DNA of 64,000 bases from Symsagittifera roscoffensis. Taxonomy: Eukaryota > Xenacoelomorpha > Acoela > Convolutidae. The stretch spans positions 55,021,504 to 55,085,503 of the forward strand of contig NC_087063.1 in NCBI RefSeq assembly GCF_963678635.1, written 5' to 3'. Both the position numbers and the translations under genes were made by a program. The notes beneath the pieces were generated by a model, which saw only the letters and a list, made by a program, of their open reading frames with translations, searched no databases and was not told the DNA's origin. The number at the start of each line of letters is the position of its first letter. Within the stretch, counting starts at the first letter, position 1. Positions 11,943 through 22,235 of this stretch are shown piece after piece.

Positions 11943-12437
11943 TTGAGTGCCAAAGAAATAAAACGAAGTGCACAGCGAGAACTGGTCCACCAAATCTTCA
12001 GGGACACATTATTCACTGTGAAAACAGTGAGAGTGTACAACTATAATATAGTTTCGAAAGGTCACACCAAAGTGACAGAGAAACAAACAAACTTGCATTA
12101 TGACCATTCGACTCAAAACGTTTTCTCCTTTTCCACGCGATTTCGACTGTGCCCTTTGGTCATAAGGCCGTTGAAAGAGAATTTATTTACATGGACACCG
12201 AGTGGGCCAATTCATACAATGAAACTGATAATAGTTCGCCCGAATTTCAACCGGGATTTTTACAGCGGCCCTACTCAGAAACAGAGCTGCAAGAAGAAGA
12301 AGCTTCTAGTAGCCGAGTCCGTGAACGTCCCCCTATTAAAAAAAAAAACATTTATTTTATCTGATGCTTCAGAAGAACGACCACCTAAAAAACAGTGCAA
12401 GAAACCAAAACAATACACATTAAATTCTGAAACATAA
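11943..12437 (+). other. Unrecognised reading frames between polB copy 2 and gag
   Basis: A 164-codon frame is overlapped by a second frame (12149-12364) rich in acidic and Ser/Pro residues. Both run into a poly-A stretch near 12340, where one frame continues as LSDASEERPPKKQCKKPKQY. This looks like one basic/acidic low-complexity protein broken by a frameshift in the A run. I know no family for it. It may belong to the Polinton. Confidence 0.3.
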
Positions 12438-12540
12438 ATATTCAGATGATTTTTTACTGCTCGTCTTTTTATAGTTCGACTTGAACATATTCTGCTTTAC
12501 GCGAGGACCCCCCCCCCCTTTGAAGGACCCCCCATAGGAT

Positions 12541-12716
12541 CCGGGACATGATACAATACTACTTCCATCAATGATAGCCCATGCAGGTATTGTACAAGGA
12601 CCCGATGGTTTGTTCCTATTAAACTTTTTAATTGCATCAAACAATTTCCCAGAAAAAATTCCTAGTTTGGAGAAGGTGAATGTCAGTAGGCAAGCCATTT
12701 TTATTTCATCTGACAC
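12541..12716 (-). pseudogene. Non-LTR retrotransposon RT fragment
   Basis: The minus frame contains AIKKFNRNKPSGPCTIPAWA then IIDGSSIVSCP. This has the shape of the first LINE reverse-transcriptase block, in which a helix ending in K-x-N-K-x-x-G-P is followed by a short I-P-x-W segment. Only this block is seen; text past 12540 is a C-rich junk run, and a weak upstream continuation reaches ~12830 in the same frame through a stop. It appears to be a 5'-truncated, 3'-lost LINE relic. Confidence 0.45.
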
Positions 12717-12839
12717 CTAATCATCAAATGATTTTTTGATGGCTGGATTGAGAGAATTGTGTTTAATCTTATGAGCCAATTCATCCACTAACTTTGAACA
12801 AAGTGTTTTAGAAGGGTTGTTTGGTTTTTGGTGACATAC

Positions 12840-13500
12840 CGACAGACCGAATGGTCGAAAAATTGAAAATAAAGTTACCATTCCAAAAAACCGAAAAAAA
12901 AATTTGCTTCAGATTGTTATGCAATTATTACGTAAAACTTCGCAATTTACGTTTTTCTGTTGTAAGTTTGCCTTCAAGATATGGAGGTTTGTAGATATTG
13001 CAGTTTTTGAACACTCGCGTAGTCGTTGTTGGTATCAACGAAAAATGAATTAGATGAATAACAATTACACCAATTTTGAGCTTAAGTTGCACCTCAATGA
13101 AAATTTTGTTGGTGATTATAGTCTGTCAGGCTGTTCTCAAAAAAAGTAGAAGGCTGTTTTCTACAAAACTCAAAAAACTTCCTTTCCTGTGGGCTGTTTA
13201 TGCATTGTTTCATTTTTCTGAAAACATGCTAAAACATTGTAAAAAAGTCGAGTAATTTCATATGAGCGTTTTTAATGCCTTGTGTGTAGCTTTTTCGGTA
13301 GTGTCATACTGCTACTGCAATAGCGGTAATTGCATGATGTAATACTAACTTTCAGTGGTATTATTTATTATGATTATTATTATTATGTGTCCAAGGTCAT
13401 GTGTGCACTGACATTAACACACAGCTAAGAACTCAGAGTTTTGATTCTGCAGTATCACTCTCAATAACTAACTTAAGAAAAGGAAAAGAAAACTCAATTC
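12840..13500. other. Gene-free segment before gag
   Basis: No reading frame of interest. A short ATT-rich microsatellite lies near 13360-13385. This would be the place for a 5' LTR and leader of the downstream Gypsy element, but I cannot match it to the sequence after 18444. Confidence 0.35.
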
Positions 13501-13503
13501 AAT

Positions 13504-14625
13504 TAAACCAGAATACATTATTGAATTAACATTAGTTTTCACCCGATACCGCATACGATATCACATGGCGCAGCCAGCAGGATTCGCAGCTCAGGACAAT
13601 CGTACGGATATGGGAATACCCGTATTTTGGGCGTCAGCGAGTTTAGACCCTCCGTGAAAAAATAAAGTCTGGTTTGAGCAATTTCTAATGGCAGTAACCG
13701 TGAAAGAAAACGTAAATCCAGAGGTTATGTTGGAGGAACCAAAACGCATATTTGAAGAACTACCCCCACGACCAGTAACAACAAGAGATGGAGAGAATGA
13801 AGCTGCGACGAAGCCAGAAATCTTCGAGATAAGTTAGCAGGAGATCGAGTAACGCTGGAAAATGACGAGACAAGAACAGGGGGCCCAAGGGTTGGCCAAA
13901 ATGTTTTTTACAATGAGAAGCAAAAGAAACTGGTATCCAGATTATTTCTCTCACTCGGAACAGAAGAAAAGAAAGAATTTCTATAGAAGAATCTACACGT
14001 CGAAATCTACAAAATGTCGTTCAGGGACATTACAGAGCTTGTAGAGGCTTCGTTTCAATAGGTAAAATGCGTGACTTACGAAAGATATAAATTGTTCACA
14101 CGAATGCAAGAATCCGGAGAATCACTGGAGGCATTCCATCCAGCGCTTACTGCAGAAGTAGCTCAATCAGATTTTGGAACACTGGAGAACGAGATAGTTT
14201 GCAATTTATTCATTTCGAAAATGAAAAACATGGCGTAACAGGATACTCTGACATTTGAAACGCTAGATCCCGAAGAAGTTTTGGAGAAGAATATAAACTT
14301 CGAGCAAAGCAAATTGACTACAATGGTAATTCAAAAGACAAAAGCAACAGCAACAGGAGGAACGAGTAGCAACTACAATTTCGGAGTGAGGATAAAACAA
14401 GAACCAGTGATGGCAGTCAGGAATTCAACAGGAAATACAAAAAACCAACAATATAATAAAAGGAAAACGAATAAACGGCAAAAGAACAACAAAACCTCTA
14501 ACACGAAAGCTAAACCATGTAACAGACCTGGAAGAGTATTCGACATTTAAAAAACTGTTCCGCAATGGGCAAAACTTGTAAGAGTTGTGGAAAACCCAAT
14601 CATTTTGCAAAACGTGTGGATCTCA
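13504..14625 (+). pseudogene. Gypsy-type gag, decayed
   Basis: Gag would form the retrotransposon particle. The N-terminal part reads AQPAGFAAQDNRTDMGIPVF, then FLMAVTVKENVNPEVMLEEP. Frames then break repeatedly (stops near 13660, 13840 and 14045) before a basic C-terminal stretch. At ~14575-14615 a CCHC zinc knuckle begins (CKSCGKPNHFAK), but its last Cys is out of frame by one base, the next frame reading CGSQ. A near-identical copy of the first 640 bp lies at 10365. Confidence 0.75.
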
Positions 14626-15190
14626 GCAAGTGAGTGAAGTTGAGGAAAAATCTGAAGGATCCGAAGAGGAATGTGATCAGATAAGAGAAAGTTTTGGTTC
14701 ATGTAGTGACTTTGAAGTAAGGTCGAAACAAAAACATCAGACGGAGAACGAAAGAATCTCGAAATATGTGGGGGACAGAATCAGCGAGAACAATAAGAAG
14801 TTAAATGGAGAGAAAATCGATTCAATCCGAGACCCAATGCTGAATAGAGTAAAAGCACTAAAAGCCATGGCAAGAATAGACAAGCAGATATTACAATTGA
14901 CGGTAGAATCCGGAAGTCCAGTCTCTTTCTAAATTGGGCGACGGCAAAAGAAATAATGGATAAATCAAACAAGGCAAGAGTCATCCCGTCTGACAAACTG
15001 AACTTGACTAGAAAATTCGTTTATTACAACAAACACCCAATCTGTGTATTGGGGGCATTGAAGACAAATCTTCGGTCGACAGGCTGGGAGGTGAAGGGAG
15101 CTACATTTTTGGTGACGGAACGTAAAACTAGATGCATAATGGGTTTGGATTTACAAGGACAAGTGGGGATAGTCACCACACAAAACCCAG
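14625..15190 (+). pseudogene. Gypsy aspartic protease (retropepsin), catalytic residue changed
   Basis: The protease would mature the Gag-Pol polyprotein. The active-site strand reads LTVESGSPVSF at ~14897-14930, where retropepsins have Asp-Ser/Thr-Gly, so the catalytic Asp is Glu here. One base is missing immediately after, so the following NWATAKEIM is in another frame. The flap region and the C-terminal I-M-G-L-D-L strand (RCIMGLDLQGQVGI, ~15130-15170) are readable and lead directly into RT. The protein cannot be made intact. Confidence 0.75.
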
Positions 15191-15239
15191 CTCTAAAAGA
15201 ACTGTCCAGGTTTGACGTGCTCATTTACGAGCACTCACA

Positions 15240-15910
15240 TGGTTGGAAAAACAAAATCTTTAATAAATTCAGTAATTTATTCGAGAGACAAGGAATTGAA
15301 AAAAATCACATTGTAAGTTCAAAGTTCAAGTATCCCCTATGTTCCATTCAAAAAAAGGGGAGGAGAATTCCAATTCATATTCAGGATAAGGTAGAAAAAA
15401 AATTGAAAAGCTGTTGACAGAAGGTCAAATCACAAAGCTAGACAAATGTACAAGCGACTGTTTCAAAGCCCCAATTGTAATAACAGTAAAAAAAAACGAC
15501 TCGATAAAATTGGCGATGGTCGCAAAACCAATAAACAGACAACTGTTCAAAAATAAGTACCAAATGCCCAACGTAGATGAACTAATCGATAGGTTAAGCC
15601 AAATCGTTACCGAAAATAAAGAGGGTACACTTTGTTTTACGGTGTTAGACTTAAAGTACGCGTATAGTCAGTTAAAATTGGCTGCAGACACAGATAAGCA
15701 GTGTTACTTTAATTTTGTCAGTGGAATTCAATCGACTGTACGACTGGTGGTCAGATACACCACAGATACTAAATTTAAATCCACCAAAATCGCTTAAACA
15801 ATTAAGATAATTTCTGGGTAGCATAAATCATCTAGCAAAAGTTTATACCCAATGCGGCAAGCTTGACGGAAAAGCTGAGACCACTCCTTAAAGAAGAGAA
15901 CCAGAAGAAA
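15240..15910 (+). pseudogene. Gypsy reverse transcriptase with the palm core deleted
   Basis: The fingers region is clear: LLTEGQITKLDKC (frame break at ~15412), FKAPIVITVKKNDSIKLAMV, NKYQMPNVDELIDRLSQIV, and CFTVLDLKYAYSQLKLA with the first catalytic Asp (~15645-15680). After CYFNFVSG (~15725) the frame runs into a 45 bp copy of sequence found again at 16805-16850, then straight into the thumb (PPKSLKQLR, stop, FLGSINHLAKVY). The YxDD motif and roughly 130 residues around it are absent. The deletion is certain; its mechanism is inferred. Confidence 0.85.
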
Positions 15911-16009
15911 AAGTTGAAAAACATTAAACTACTAGTAAAGAAGTTCGAGTGAGGGGATGAACACACAGTGGTGTTTGATGCCATAAAAACGCAGTATGGA
16001 ATATTTCGA

Positions 16010-16427
16010 AAGTAAACTACAACAATGCTAACTGGGAGACAAGAGTTAAATGTGCCGCAAGCCACAACGGTTTGGGGGCTACTTTAGAACAACAAATAGA
16101 TGAAGGTTCGTGGCTTCCGATCTCATTCGCATCCAGGTACCTAAATTCACAAGAAAAAAAAACTCAACAAATGAATTGGAGCTACTGGCGGTTGTTTGGG
16201 CAGTAGACAGATACAAACATTACTTGCTAGGTAAGACGTTTACCATCGCAACCGATCACAAAGCCCTCACATTAGCACTAGATGGTAATATGTCTAATAA
16301 GACCTATCGATCCCGATTGTCCCGGTGGGTCGATCGATTGTTGTCATATCAATCTAAAATAGTTCACATTCCGGGGAGGGACATGGGGATAGTCAATTAT
16401 TTGTCGAGTGGCCCAAATCGGAATTAG
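16010..16427 (+). pseudogene. Gypsy RNase H, first catalytic Asp replaced
   Basis: The domain starts at ETRVKCAASHNGLGATLEQ (~16040-16095). Gypsy RNases H normally have Asp where the first Ala stands, so the first metal ligand is lost. The fold continues through ISFASRYLN, then a one-base shift in an A-run (~16152), ELELLAVVWAVDRYKHYLLG (Glu kept) and TIATDHKAL (Asp kept). The C-terminal part reaches KIVHIPGRDMGIVNYLS. It lies 3' of the RT thumb as expected for Gypsy pol. Confidence 0.85.
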
Positions 16428-16439
16428 ACGAAAGATTTG

Positions 16440-17460
16440 TAGTGGCAACAATTAACTCTTTTCATGAAGCTTTATACTGCATTAGCAGTAGGCTAGAAAA
16501 CATTGGGTCGCTCAACCGGAACGAGGACGTTCTAGAACAGTCTAGAAGGAATGTTGCAAAGCAGTCATCGCTTAGTGGTTGTTATGGCAACCAAAACAAT
16601 CAAAAACGAACAAAGCTCGACCGGAACGAGAGAAACCAACTTTCGCGACCGTCAGAAGAGCTAAACAGCAGTTTTCAAGAGAAACCGATCACTTTTTTGT
16701 CACTTCAACTCAGCAAACAATCGTATCCAAAAACTGCAAAAAAGATTCAATCGGTCAATAAAATTCAGAACAAAAAACAGACTCGAATAAGGAGATGTCA
16801 GAAAAATTCAATCGACTATACGACTTGTGGTCAGATACACCACAGGATTTGCGCAATGACGAAAGAGAGGAGAGCATTCTGGACCCCAAGTGAAATCGCT
16901 CTCTATCAAACACAAACAAATTCTCGGAAGAGGAGGAAAATACGGAGACACTGCAACGCACAAGGAAAATAATTCGCGGAGACAGGAAAAACAGAGACAG
17001 TTCAGACAGTGAAACAAAAAATTAATCAAGGGTTAAATGGCAACTTCAACCGGAGCAACAGAAGGAGACAGACACGAGGCTACTTTCGTTCTGGCAATTG
17101 ATCGGGGGAGAAGCAAACTTTTCCGCAAATATCAACGGGGAATTAGTGGCAACGTCGGAGGAATCTGGAAAAGTTCCAGAAGAAACCACCAAAGACCTAT
17201 CAGCATCACACCAGCTACTTCGAACGAATGGAAATTGAGCGAGGTCAAAGTAATTGAGGTAGATCTTACTACAGAGGACATCGAAAGTGACCAAGAGGTG
17301 TGTGCAATAGAACTACCCAAAACACTCAGTAAACCGTAACTGCAAAAACAGCAGACGGAGGAGTCATTGGAAAATCTATCGAAGTTGTTTGATAAGAGTC
17401 TCCTGGCAGAATTGACGTCAAAAGACACATGGATGGGCCTTCTTTGACACGTCATAGAGA
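16440..17460 (+). other. Linker between RNase H and integrase, broken frames
   Basis: Charged, Lys/Arg/Glu-rich frames with repeated stops. At 16805-16850 lies the parent of the 45 bp duplicate found in RT, continuing as WSDTPQDLRNDERRE. No domain is recognised. It presumably corresponds to the variable linker of the Gypsy pol polyprotein. Confidence 0.4.
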
Positions 17461-17463
17461 GAG

Positions 17464-18444
17464 GTGACAAACAGGCAGGGGTTCGAGCTAATGGGACCGT
17501 TAACGAACCCATTGTGGTCACAGATGGCGGTGCAAGACGATTGCATTCTGGTGAACATTCGACTGGCAGTACCCCTACAACTGAGACAAGCTGTGCTGAA
17601 AAGGATTCACCGGGGACATCCGGGTCAAGAAGCTATGCTAGGAGTGTTACAATACTTGTGGTGGCCACATATGCACAAGTACATAGTGAACCTAGCTGAA
17701 GAGTGTCTTAGTTGCACCAGATATGGTAAAAACGTAAAATATCCTATCCCAAAAAATGCGTCAAAACCACTGCCACTGCTCACGCAGCCGGGACAGGAAG
17801 TACAATTAGATTACGCGGGACCATTAAAAAACCACCTAGGGAAAAAGATCTACCTTTTAGTATTTATTGATAGATTCTCGAAATTCCCGTCGGTAAAGGT
17901 TACTAAATCAACAAGTGGAAGTGGAAAGTGTACGGTAAAGTTATTGAGATCGTATATAGACACGCACGGCCATCCGGAATCAATACAATCCGAAGAATTT
18001 TCAGGATTTAAAGGGAAAACACTAAAAAAGTTTTGCACTGAACTCGATATCGAACAAAAATTCTGTCCGATGGGGGACCATCGATGTTGCGCTCTAGTAG
18101 AGCGAACAATACAAACCATTAAAGAAAGATTGACGGTAATGCTTCTAGAAGAAAACACTAGATCGATCAAGCTCTGTCTTAGAGCCATAATGCAAGACTT
18201 ACGGTGTAACAAACAGAAATTTATTCTATTATCTCCTTTTCAGGCACATTTTGGTAGAATACCAAAAATCGAAATTAAAACCTTACGTGATAAGTTTATA
18301 ATCAATTCTGACTATTTAGACAAACAACACTTGGAACGATCGGCATTAACGGCATCACGACTAAAACGAAGAATTGACCAATGCCGGGAGAATCTGAAGA
18401 TAGTCAGAAAGGGGGAACTCAGCAGGGACATCAGTCCGCAGTAG
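17464..18444 (+). pseudogene. Gypsy integrase, second catalytic Asp replaced
   Basis: This is a 326-codon open frame and the best preserved part of the element. An HHCC zinc domain is visible (HRGHPG ... ECLSCTRYGKN, ~17610-17735). The rve core has the first Asp (VQLDYAGPL, ~17800) and the Glu (ALVERTIQTIKERL, ~18090-18130). Where the second Asp belongs (after HGHPESIQ) the frame reads SEEFSGF, so that residue is Glu. The C-terminal tail ends at TAG 18442-18444. The frame is open, but the enzyme is predicted inactive if that alignment is right. Confidence 0.85.
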
Positions 18445-18522
18445 TATAGCTAATTTACACTGGGATCGGGGGGGGGGATGATCCCGGGAGAGATCATTGC
18501 GAATAAAATTGAGATCCCAACG
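18445..18522 (+). promoter_or_regulatory. Polypurine-like tract, possible 3' LTR start
   Basis: A run of about ten G residues follows TGGGATC at ~18462-18478, directly 3' of the integrase stop, as a plus-strand primer (polypurine tract) would be. The sequence after it (TGATCCCGGGAG) could be the LTR start. No matching 5' LTR was found upstream of gag. Confidence 0.3.
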
Positions 18523-19584
18523 TAATTTTTTGAGATCTCATGTAAAAGTACTGATTCCATGTAAAATGTTTCATGATACCAAATAATGATCCCACAATTT
18601 TGATCCCAATGTATAATTTTTTTAACCAATGATCCTGAATGTGAATTTTTGTTAGGTTGATAGCTAAATCGCCCAAATGCCCAGACGGTGTATTTCATTT
18701 TTTTTTGTTCATGCACCAATTTGGAGTGGTACATAAAGTGGTTATAGTGAACGTTTCATGCATGGTATATGAAAAACGCTTGATTTCTGCACCGAATATG
18801 TTTGAAATATATGTATAGAATCAGCTTGAAATTGATTCGAATAATTTGAATGGTGCTATATGTTTAAGTATTCTATTTAGCAAACTAAAGTGTTTTGATA
18901 AATCTAAATTGGGTTAAATGGTTTTTGAGCTTACATTGTAATTCGATACTTGAATAATACTCTAATTAACAAAAAAAAATGTAATAAAATCAATTAAAGC
19001 AAATGAATAAAACTACAAAAGTTAATAAGAAAGTTTTTAATTAATAAGAAATAGTAATTTTTTGAGATCCCATGTAAAAGTACTGATTCCATGTAAAATG
19101 TTTCATGATACCAAATAATGATCCCACAATTTTGATCCCAATGTATAATTTTTTTAACCAATGATCCTGAATGTGAATTTTTGTTAGGTTGATAGCTAAA
19201 TCGCCCAAATGCCCAGACGGTGTATTTCATTTTTTTTTGTTCATGCACCAATTTGGAGTGGTACATAAAGTGGTTATAGTGAACGTTTCATGAATGGTAT
19301 ATGAAAAACGCTTGATTTCTGCACCGAATATGTTTGAAATATATGTATAGAATCAGCTTGAAATTGATTCGAATAATTTGAATGGTGCTATATGTTTAAG
19401 TATTCTATTTAGCAAACTAAAGTGTTTTGATAAATCTAAATTGGGTTAAATGGTTTTTGAGCCTACATTGTAATTCGATACTTGAATAATACTCTAATTA
19501 ACAAAAAAAAATGTAATAAAATCAATTAAAGCAAATGAATAAAACTACAAAAGTTAATAAGAAAGTTTTTAATTAATAAGAAAG
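18523..19584. repeat. Tandem duplication, 2 x 532 bp
   Basis: TAATTTTTTGAGATC starts both copies, at 18523 and 19055, and the ends (GAAAGTTTTTAATTAATAAG) recur at 19029 and 19561, so the offset is exactly 532 bp. Differences are few single bases. The copies carry many GATCCCA/GATCCTG words and no gene. They may be a doubled part of an LTR. The minus-strand frames here are by-products. Confidence 0.9.
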
Positions 19585-19814
19585 AATATGCGTTACGAAA
19601 CGTTTCAAAATAGAATCAAAATTGTAAAGAAATTCAGAAGCTTAATTTAATTGACAAGTTGATTGAAATGTATACGAAAACAGCTGAATAATACTTTAAT
19701 GAAAAATCATATGGGTATTGGTATGTTTGTGTATGTTTGATCCGTTTTTTTGTAGAAATATTGTCAAAACTTGTACCTAATTGTTACTCTAAAATTTAAG
19801 ATAGAATAAAACCT

Positions 19815-19890
19815 CTTGGGGTCCGAGTGGAGGAAAACGCATGGCGTTCGACTCTCATCCGAAAGGCGGTGTTTCGAAACCCGTCCGGAA
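19815..19890 (+). tRNA. tRNA-like sequence, probably the head of a SINE or a tRNA pseudogene
   Basis: GGGTCCGAGTGG fits a type-II tRNA (Ser/Leu-like) A box. GGCGTTCGACTCTCATCCGAA resembles an anticodon arm, and GTGTTTCGAAACCC fits a B box with one mismatch, about 45 bp downstream. The acceptor stem does not pair well and the anticodon stem is imperfect, so this is not a functional tRNA. An A+T tail with a T run follows (~19950). Confidence 0.4.
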
Positions 19891-19899
19891 ATTGTACTG

Positions 19900-20142
19900 A
19901 AAGGAGGCCTCAGATGCTGGTATGGTGATATCCCCCCATAGATCGAATTTGTATTTTTTTGATAATAATCTCTTCTCGGATTTTTGCTAATAACTTAACA
20001 ATTGAGTAAAAATGTCAATTAATAAAAAAAGTAATGTTTAAAATGAAATTGAAAAGTGTACAAAACAGCCATATAAAATAGTTAGTTAATGAGAAAGCAT
20101 GTGAGTTAGAAAACGCTTCAAAACATGATCATTTATACATCA
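19900..20142. other. Gene-free gap between the tRNA-like element and the Polinton gene block
   Basis: A+T-rich sequence without recognisable features. It lies between the plus-strand elements and the convergent minus-strand gene block. Confidence 0.4.
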
Positions 20143-20475
20143 TCAAGCGAAATCAAAAACATCACCATTGAAGTTCTTATCATAAATCGAATGAGCAATA
20201 TAGATACAAAAAGAACCGCAAATGGAAGAGTTTCAGTCTTGCATGGGATAATTTGTCATTAATTCAGTGACCTGATGATATTTCTCGTTCAATCGTTTAA
20301 ACAGATTGGTGTAATGCCAAAGAGGGAAAACGAGAGGATCAGCGAAGTACAAAACATTTCTTCTGTCGCAAATCACAATCCAATGTGTCCCCGGAGAATC
20401 TGATTTTGAAGTTTTGATCTTATATTTCAGATGCTTACAGTTCTGAATGAGATCCTGTAACTGGATTTCATCCAT
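20143..20475 (-). pseudogene. Adenain-like (C5) maturation cysteine protease, stop before the catalytic Cys
   Basis: In Polintons and adenoviruses this protease cleaves capsid precursors. The frame begins at ATG 20475, seven bases after the major capsid stop. Residue H31 lies in GTHWIVI and D46 in YFADPL; Q79 and, after the stop, C86 lies in ICGSFCIYIA. The spacings (15, 40 from Asp to Cys, and exactly 7 from Gln to Cys) fit a C5 His-acid-Gln-Cys set. An in-frame TGA at 20233-20235 (codon 81) separates Gln from Cys, so only an inactive N-terminal part could be made. The frame stays open beyond it to a TGA at 20143. At about 110 codons it is shorter than the usual ~150-200. Confidence 0.75.
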
Positions 20476-20482
20476 TTTTAGA

Positions 20483-21781
20483 CTACCGAAATTGGAAGGA
20501 CGTTCTTTGTAACTTTGCGGTCAGATGTAATAAATACATTCGATGAGCGTATACCCCAAGCAAAAGTTTACAGGTTTGCTGTCAAAGCGTTTGAGAATTG
20601 AAGATCGAGTGAAACTGAGCAGTTAGTAAGTTCTGGATGCAAGAAGTCATGAGCTGCCTGCTGTATGCTAGTGAGATCGAAACACATAATAAAGTGCTGT
20701 TGGTAGTGATCCAGAGTGATTCCCCGCCCGCAGTGCAACAAAACCAGCGCTGATAGCGTGTTGAAGAAGAGACGTTTATGATCCTGTGTACTAATTGATG
20801 TACTTGCTATTGGAAAACCGTTCCGTCTCAAGGTAACTTGCTCACTCCAAACTTTTGATAAAGAAAAGGATTCGTTCGGTTTGTTCCTAGAAGTGCATTA
20901 TTTGTGTTCAATGCTATAATAATTTGTCTCACCGGTTCAAGAGCAAAAATGTCTTCCTGTTGCCAGCTGCGCTTACCAGCTGTTGCAAGAAATGTTTTTG
21001 TAATTTCTTCTTGATATGGGTAGTTCGCAGGAGTTTTGAGCAAAGTTGATTCAATGGCAGAGAGCACATGGTCGGTCAGTCATTTTTCTAACATATAGGT
21101 TCGCTTCGAGTATTTGCAGCTTGTAATGCTTGGCAGCATCTTCAGATATAAGGAGAAAGTCCTCATGAGAACGTCTTTAGGAAAGTCTGAGGGTAACACT
21201 GCTCAACAAAGCTTGTCACATGTAAAAAAAATCAACTCCAACGGCTTCATAGAACCAAATTTCCCTCGATTCACTGACGAGTTCTCGCTGAGATGCAAAA
21301 TCAGCTGCATCCATTGCAGCGGGATTGTTTTCAAAACAATATCCCTGTCGCTTAAGCCATGAGTCCTTAGCTCCTTTGCTGTTAGAAAATTCTGTTCCAA
21401 TAAAGCTTTTATGTGCAAAATTACTATTGGCATTTGAGATTTTGAGTCCATTAGCAGAGAGGGTACAGTCAGAGAAAAGGGAATACAGGGAGTTGTTTAC
21501 GAGGACCGGTGAATCAGACACAGTAGGATCAGTGTTGTCGTATCGCAGATCAGTTTCATTTGATTGCGTTACTTTGCATCGTATTCCAAATAAATTTTTT
21601 GCAGGTCAACAAAACTATTACGGTCACCGGTGATTTCAAGTTCAAGCATTGGTCCATTAGGTGAATAGACAGGTCCAATTTTTTGATCGAAAGCGTTTTC
21701 AAAAGTAACCAAAAGGGGTTGTTTTTCAAACAAATCCAGAGAGCTATGGGTAGCTTCATTGGGTAACAAATTAGCGATCAT
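20483..21781 (-). pseudogene. Polinton double-jelly-roll major capsid protein, frameshifted
   Basis: This would be the hexon-like shell protein. The start at ATG 21781 overlaps the upstream basic-protein gene by 11 nt. The N-terminal region has LDLFEKQPLLV and GPMLELEITG. The middle (21521-21216) has NNSLYSLFSDCTLSANGLKI, AAMDAAD and ELVSESRE. The C-terminal jelly roll (21067-20568) has TNPFLYQKFGVSKL, FIMCFDLTSIQQAA and SLDLQFSNAL, closing at a TAG at 20483. At least four frame changes occur, near 21550, 21200, 20830 and 20570. Order and motifs match the F54H12.2-like capsid family of Polintons/adintoviruses. About 430 codons are covered, near the family size. Confidence 0.85.
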
Positions 21782-22157
21782 TTTTTATGTTTGAGAAAAA
21801 ATCTGCTGGACTTCTCACTGGTCTGGTTTTTCTTCGAATGGTTGTTTTTCTTTTTCGAGCCCCCACTGACCTTCTTCTTCGCAATCCATTCATTGGTGTC
21901 TTTCGACGACGTCTACCACCGCCGAGTTGTTTTCTTGCAGTTTTTGTGACAGTGTTTTTCAATGCTTGCTTGGGAGACTTCTTTTTCATAGCGACATCAA
22001 TCAGTTCTCGCGCTGCACTGATCAAAATTTCTCTGCCCTGTTTTTTCGCAGCCTGTAGAATAACCCGTCGTGCAAATACCAGCAGCCAAAGCGCCAAATC
22101 CACTGCCGCGTTGTCGGTAGTGTCCAGAGAAATGAGGAAGTGAAGCTTGCTTTGCAT
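21771..22157 (-). CDS. Small basic virion (core/pVI-pX-like) protein
   Basis: This is an uninterrupted 128-codon frame from ATG 22157 to TAA 21771. The N-terminal half is hydrophobic/amphipathic (DLALWLLVFARRVIL, residues ~20-35); a middle helix precedes GGGRRRRK, and the C-terminal third is very Arg/Lys-rich. Polintons have such a gene between minor and major capsid genes, thought to condense DNA or disrupt membranes by analogy with adenovirus core proteins. That role is inference. The stop overlaps the major capsid ATG (ATGATCGCTAA). It is one of the few unbroken frames in the block. Confidence 0.65.
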   Translation of the reverse strand: MQSKLHFLISLDTTDNAAVDLALWLLVFARRVILQAAKKQGREILISAARELIDVAMKKKSPKQALKNTVTKTARKQLGGGRRRRKTPMNGLRRRRSVGARKRKTTIRRKTRPVRSPADFFSNIKNDR

Positions 22158-22235
22158 GATATTGTTTCATTGGTTTTCAATCAAAGCACTTGAATGTTAG
22201 AGTCAACACAACTTTACCAGTTCCTGCAAAGGGCA

